Assembly (NCBI GenBank): GCA_002724245.1
Contig: PBOG01000004.1
Coordinates: forward strand, 35,296 to 99,295
Origin: Planctomycetaceae bacterium
GTDB taxonomy: Bacteria > Planctomycetota > Planctomycetia > Pirellulales > Pirellulaceae
Length of the DNA: 64,000 nucleotides
Direction: 5' to 3'
Below, piece after piece: positions 61,301-64,000 of this stretch (within the stretch, counting starts at the first letter, position 1; every line of letters starts with the position of its first letter). The position numbers and the translations under genes were made by a program. Below the pieces are notes generated by a model. That model saw only the letters and a list, made by a program, of their open reading frames with translations, searched no databases and was not told the DNA's origin.

Positions 61301-64000
61301 CAATTGTTGTTATTGGGACTCGCCGCAGCTGTGCTGGTCGTCATCCCGGTATTTTCAGACCAACACGCGCTGGCTTCGGCACTCCGCTGGTCGATCTCGA
61401 GCTACGGACTGCTGGTCGCCCTGCTCGTCTGGCGACGGCGGCAATTGGAGCTGGTTTGGACGCAGGTACAGCGCGCGCTGAAGCCTGCCATCGTCCACAG
61501 AGACCTGCCCGTTTTGTCCAGTTCGTTCACCTGGCTCGCACTCGGTTTGACGATCCTGCCGTTACTGGGGTTGTTGACCATCGTGGCAGCGCGGGGCATT
61601 CAAAAACTACCTTTGGGAGGCCCATTGCCAGAGACCCTCTTTCACAAGGACGTGATGCTGCTGGAAATCAACTACGGCGTTCCCCTGGCATTCATGGTGA
61701 CCACGCTGCTTTCGTACGCGATTGCGCGACGTCAGTCTTATTACGCGTTTTGTGGTTCGCTCATTACGATGTACCTGGTGGGAACCGGATTTGTGCTATT
61801 CGCAATGAGCAGCGATCCCGCATTGATGCAAAGGCTGATTGCCATCATTCAAATCGCTGCGATCTTCGCCACCGTCTACGGTATGCTGTGGCTCGGCCTG
61901 CACGGCAAAATCACTGGCAACAGCGGTCGACTTCCACAACAAGACCGGCAACTTTTTTTCCACGTCATGATCCCTGGTGCCATGGGGCTCTTCCTGGCGC
62001 TGGCCGGTCTGTTTTTCGTGACCTGGTACCCGCTGGCTGCCGGCGGCTCCGCGGCGACCGCCGCACAATCCATCACAAAACTGATTGGAAGTCGGCTGGG
62101 ATACGTCACCCTGGCAGGTGTGGTAGGTCTTTATCTCTGGTTCTTCTGGACCCGCCTGCAAACCTATGCGGTCTGGTTGACGGTCGGCGGTGCGGTAGCT
62201 GTGCTGGGTACGACCGCCGCCGGAATCCACGGTAGCAGCGCGACTCCCTGGTTGGCCTTTCGGTTCATGATGATGGGTGTCCTGGTGATCGCTGCCATGG
62301 TCACGATCCTCCCCTGGGTCTTCGCTGCTTACCGCGGGGACTCAACGGCAGACGACCAATCGCGGCGGGAAAGTGCGGTTTGTTCCGCGCTACCCGGTGG
62401 CTGGGCATTCTGCCTGGCCTGCTACAGTCTGACCAGCCACCCGGCCTGGTCGATGGCCGTACTAGTTGGGCTCTTGTTACTGACCAGCCTGCTCGCCTTC
62501 CGTTGGTCTCCCATACTGGCCTATCTGGGTCAGGCATGGATTCTGGCCGGAGTCCTTTTCGTCTGGATCGGCTGGCTGCAACAGGGGCAATCTGTCACGG
62601 CGTACATCCAACTACTACACGGCGGCGCGCTGGCCACCATCTTGTACGCCACCTTCTGGATGATTCTGGAAATCCTGGGACAAACCGGGCCACGGTTGTT
62701 GCGAACCACGCGCGGACCACTGTACCACCGCATCGCGGCCATCGGGTTGTTGGGGCTGTTCGTCCCCGCGTTCGGCCTGGAATTTTTCGTCCAGCTCGTC
62801 GCTGGTCAAACGGCCCTCAACGGCCCTTTGGTGGAGAACCCTACCGGGTGGCTGACCGCCCTGGCGGGTGGCGGACTGTTGCTGGGCCTCCTCTGGGACC
62901 GGGAATCCAAGGTCCGCTTGTTCCCACTGTTTCTGTGGGGACTGTTGATGAGCGGATTGCCTGTACTCGCATTAGGGGATGAGGAGCGCTTATGGCCGGC
63001 CTGCGGGCTGGCGATGGCTGTGTATTTGGCCATCTGTGGTTGGCTTTGGCGCCACCAGTATGGATGGGTACAGCGTGGTGGTCAGGCAGTGGGAATTGCC
63101 GACACTGAAACACTGCTGTCCAGCGCAGCGAACTGGTTCATTCCCACCCAGTCCGTGCTGACAATTTTGATCACCCTGGCACAGCTGATACCCGTTTGGG
63201 GATTCGCTGACCGTACCGACCGTTTTCTGGCTGCCATGGTACCGTTCTGCGGGAGCCTGGCCCTGGCAGCAACCGCGACCGTGGCGCGGCGCCACAATTG
63301 GCTACCCGAACTGGCCCTGCTGCTATTTAGCGTCTTTGGGGTCTTCGCTGGGTGGGCGGATCTGGGCGCGGGAATGGCAGGGGAGCTCTGGTTGCAACGG
63401 CTGGTTCGATTACTGATGGTCACCGCGTTTTTTGCGTTGCTGTACGGATTTCTCCTGCCGCGCTGGTCCGTTTTTTCAGAACGCTGGCGAACGCCCCTGG
63501 AAAAAATGACCGTCGGGGTGACTGCCGTGGCCCTCGTCAGCCTGATCGGGGTACTGGCGCTGGAACGGCTGGTCCCCAACTCGCTAAGCGCGCTCGAGGC
63601 AGCGGCCGTGGCCGTCATCTTGGTCCTGTTGGTCGCGGCACTCATCGCGGCGGCACTGATCCCCGCGCGCGATCCGTTACAGCTCGCCGCCAAGGGACGT
63701 CAAATCTACATTTACGGAGCCCAGGCAATCGCCGGGCTGCTGGTACTCCACCTCTATTCTGCCTTTCCCGAAATCTTTCAGACCTCCTTGTCCCAGTACT
63801 GGCCTTACCTGCTGATGGCCATCGCGTTTACTGGTTGCGGTCTATCAGAGGTGTTCCACCGCCGGCAGCTGACGGTCCTTGCGGATCCGCTGGGGAACAC
63901 CGGTTTTGCCATTTCAGTAGTCCCAGCTGCCTTGATCTGGTCCGATCTCGAGCATCAGGCAGAACCGGCGGTGATCCTGCTCACCATTGGTGTCTTGCAC
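58391..64000 (+). CDS. Giant multi-pass membrane protein, partial (runs off window; at least 1,870 codons)
   Basis: ATG 58391: MEIIIWLFIVLSFLGCAVYGFVALVGKLFS..., SHOCT-like ELHATCRQLVRMRQRGDLDQATYNQLRDKLDQVYHIL, Pro-rich linker, then many TM stretches. Frame checked at several points to 64000; no terminated ORF in this frame is listed. Confidence 0.85.
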   Translation, partial: MEIIIWLFIVLSFLGCAVYGFVALVGKLFSLGQRSTAAKPTANQPYSPGAVYVSAGAVPENAAELHATCRQLVRMRQRGDLDQATYNQLRDKLDQVYHILNVAPPPRLSLHSSAAGNAPLEPVSTETTPVRATIVPVGSETAAEKDPSPPATSDPATRDQTARRPSNRPPIISTPRAGQTPRSPDDVPTPDFRPSPPAASTPNSGVTGGRPKSPFDFEDEPQIPKRDPRRPLAELLSGFMLENNIRWGELVGGILIVGCAVGLVISLQTQLQALQKQFAYLVPLLFMIVTAAIHGAGTYTLRKWNLRSTSRGVLTIGLLLIPLNFLAATTLAEKEGAGIGLAAAAVAIGTVGFGLMAYFSCRALFGRQWWFPALALLLTSLSMVPINRLLPDNALAVNPLAMLLIGIPLAGFLTGNGLLTRHMLRHPANLAKDAEQLLLTLGLSLFGLALASGLWLSKFTTWSDPLDRISLPGSLAAIVFLAIGLLLHQRGGRLEGERTWRITGTALAIFGGSLGSAALFLAWPRAEMLIAVALVNTLVLSSASLRAGLPPHQIGAAINLGILATVFSHWISGGLDQGTLSLGIDLLCSSTTSLALSAAMLLVGIGSVVVPRLTRQQVDAQRKMLRGCCAVLAVLSLVVALVAGWHSFQTGVTTDLHIASAILFTYSLGGIGVGAMVVDRLLLRVSAGLFWLALVHAMLFNLPLRETLFAWIQDDWTAWLGAQLVHGILCSLAACLAWTLNRRSVHKDQRPAWLAVAAQELSWASLVSAGLAIPLAIWQHYTLYGLLASELFVTAAVWLVGTLIHRTRYEFAVFQSLCFVAVNFLVARLTATTASELTWQQPAFWNYQLLAVGISCAGWNLLRLWCPTNSQLRSLLNEKQVPCDLIVLTGLVITVLLVSGVLAFPGVVSEFAPTDPVAHISLPLSGGSTPWGEYQTWSEELAKVLWIAVAAASLATLIWLVTGQHEQALIQLLLLGLAAAVLVVIPVFSDQHALASALRWSISSYGLLVALLVWRRRQLELVWTQVQRALKPAIVHRDLPVLSSSFTWLALGLTILPLLGLLTIVAARGIQKLPLGGPLPETLFHKDVMLLEINYGVPLAFMVTTLLSYAIARRQSYYAFCGSLITMYLVGTGFVLFAMSSDPALMQRLIAIIQIAAIFATVYGMLWLGLHGKITGNSGRLPQQDRQLFFHVMIPGAMGLFLALAGLFFVTWYPLAAGGSAATAAQSITKLIGSRLGYVTLAGVVGLYLWFFWTRLQTYAVWLTVGGAVAVLGTTAAGIHGSSATPWLAFRFMMMGVLVIAAMVTILPWVFAAYRGDSTADDQSRRESAVCSALPGGWAFCLACYSLTSHPAWSMAVLVGLLLLTSLLAFRWSPILAYLGQAWILAGVLFVWIGWLQQGQSVTAYIQLLHGGALATILYATFWMILEILGQTGPRLLRTTRGPLYHRIAAIGLLGLFVPAFGLEFFVQLVAGQTALNGPLVENPTGWLTALAGGGLLLGLLWDRESKVRLFPLFLWGLLMSGLPVLALGDEERLWPACGLAMAVYLAICGWLWRHQYGWVQRGGQAVGIADTETLLSSAANWFIPTQSVLTILITLAQLIPVWGFADRTDRFLAAMVPFCGSLALAATATVARRHNWLPELALLLFSVFGVFAGWADLGAGMAGELWLQRLVRLLMVTAFFALLYGFLLPRWSVFSERWRTPLEKMTVGVTAVALVSLIGVLALERLVPNSLSALEAAAVAVILVLLVAALIAAALIPARDPLQLAAKGRQIYIYGAQAIAGLLVLHLYSAFPEIFQTSLSQYWPYLLMAIAFTGCGLSEVFHRRQLTVLADPLGNTGFAISVVPAALIWSDLEHQAEPAVILLTIGVLH

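Noticed and set aside
58583-63693. Many ORFs of 60-350 aa on both strands in the last 5.5 kb (for example 61180-62235 + and 59843-60730 -)
   Set aside because: They are out-of-frame or antisense to one long membrane-protein frame; compositions (Arg/Gln/His-rich) are typical of shadow ORFs in GC-rich DNA.
1-64000. CRISPR arrays, IS elements, prophage or toxin-antitoxin genes
   Set aside because: No regularly spaced repeats, transposase motifs, terminal inverted repeats or phage structural genes were recognised.

Overview
This 64 kb window looks like a planctomycete chromosome segment, judging from a DUF1559-type protein, an ECF sigma/Ser-Thr kinase pair, twin-arginine exported enzymes and a PVM-type microcompartment locus. 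Most of it is ordinary housekeeping: rplU, phosphohexomutases, prfB, der, family-4 UDG, hemA, argH, guaA, surE, arfB, purN and an ABC exporter. The main accessory feature is a long co-directional minus-strand block (~37.0 to ~19.4 kb). It starts with a bacterial microcompartment (BMC) locus: DeoR regulator, PduL, 2 BMC-H, AckA, 3 BMC-P, CoA-acylating aldehyde dehydrogenase, a small helix-tagged protein, class II aldolase and a lactate/malate dehydrogenase. This matches the described Planctomycetes-Verrucomicrobia type BMC for fucose/rhamnose-derived lactaldehyde. It continues into an NAD-type formate dehydrogenase (fused NuoE/NuoF-like subunit plus FdhA) and then an uncommon trio: short LuxE/PaaK-like acyl-activating enzyme, LuxC/ALDH-like reductase and Fe-dependent alcohol dehydrogenase. 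That trio is my best candidate for an undescribed system. Other observations: a prfB +1 programmed frameshift site missed by the ORF track; a giant open membrane-protein ORF running off the right edge and absent from the ORF track; a terminator-like hairpin just upstream of guaA; a 17-bp perfect-arm hairpin inside hemA; a 20-bp perfect palindrome between the BMC and formate dehydrogenase genes; recurrent short tandem duplications between genes, several at stop codons; and a predicted exported HEAT protein with two receiver-like repeats. No CRISPR array, rRNA, convincing tRNA or IS element was seen. All family calls come from reading motifs by eye, without database searches.
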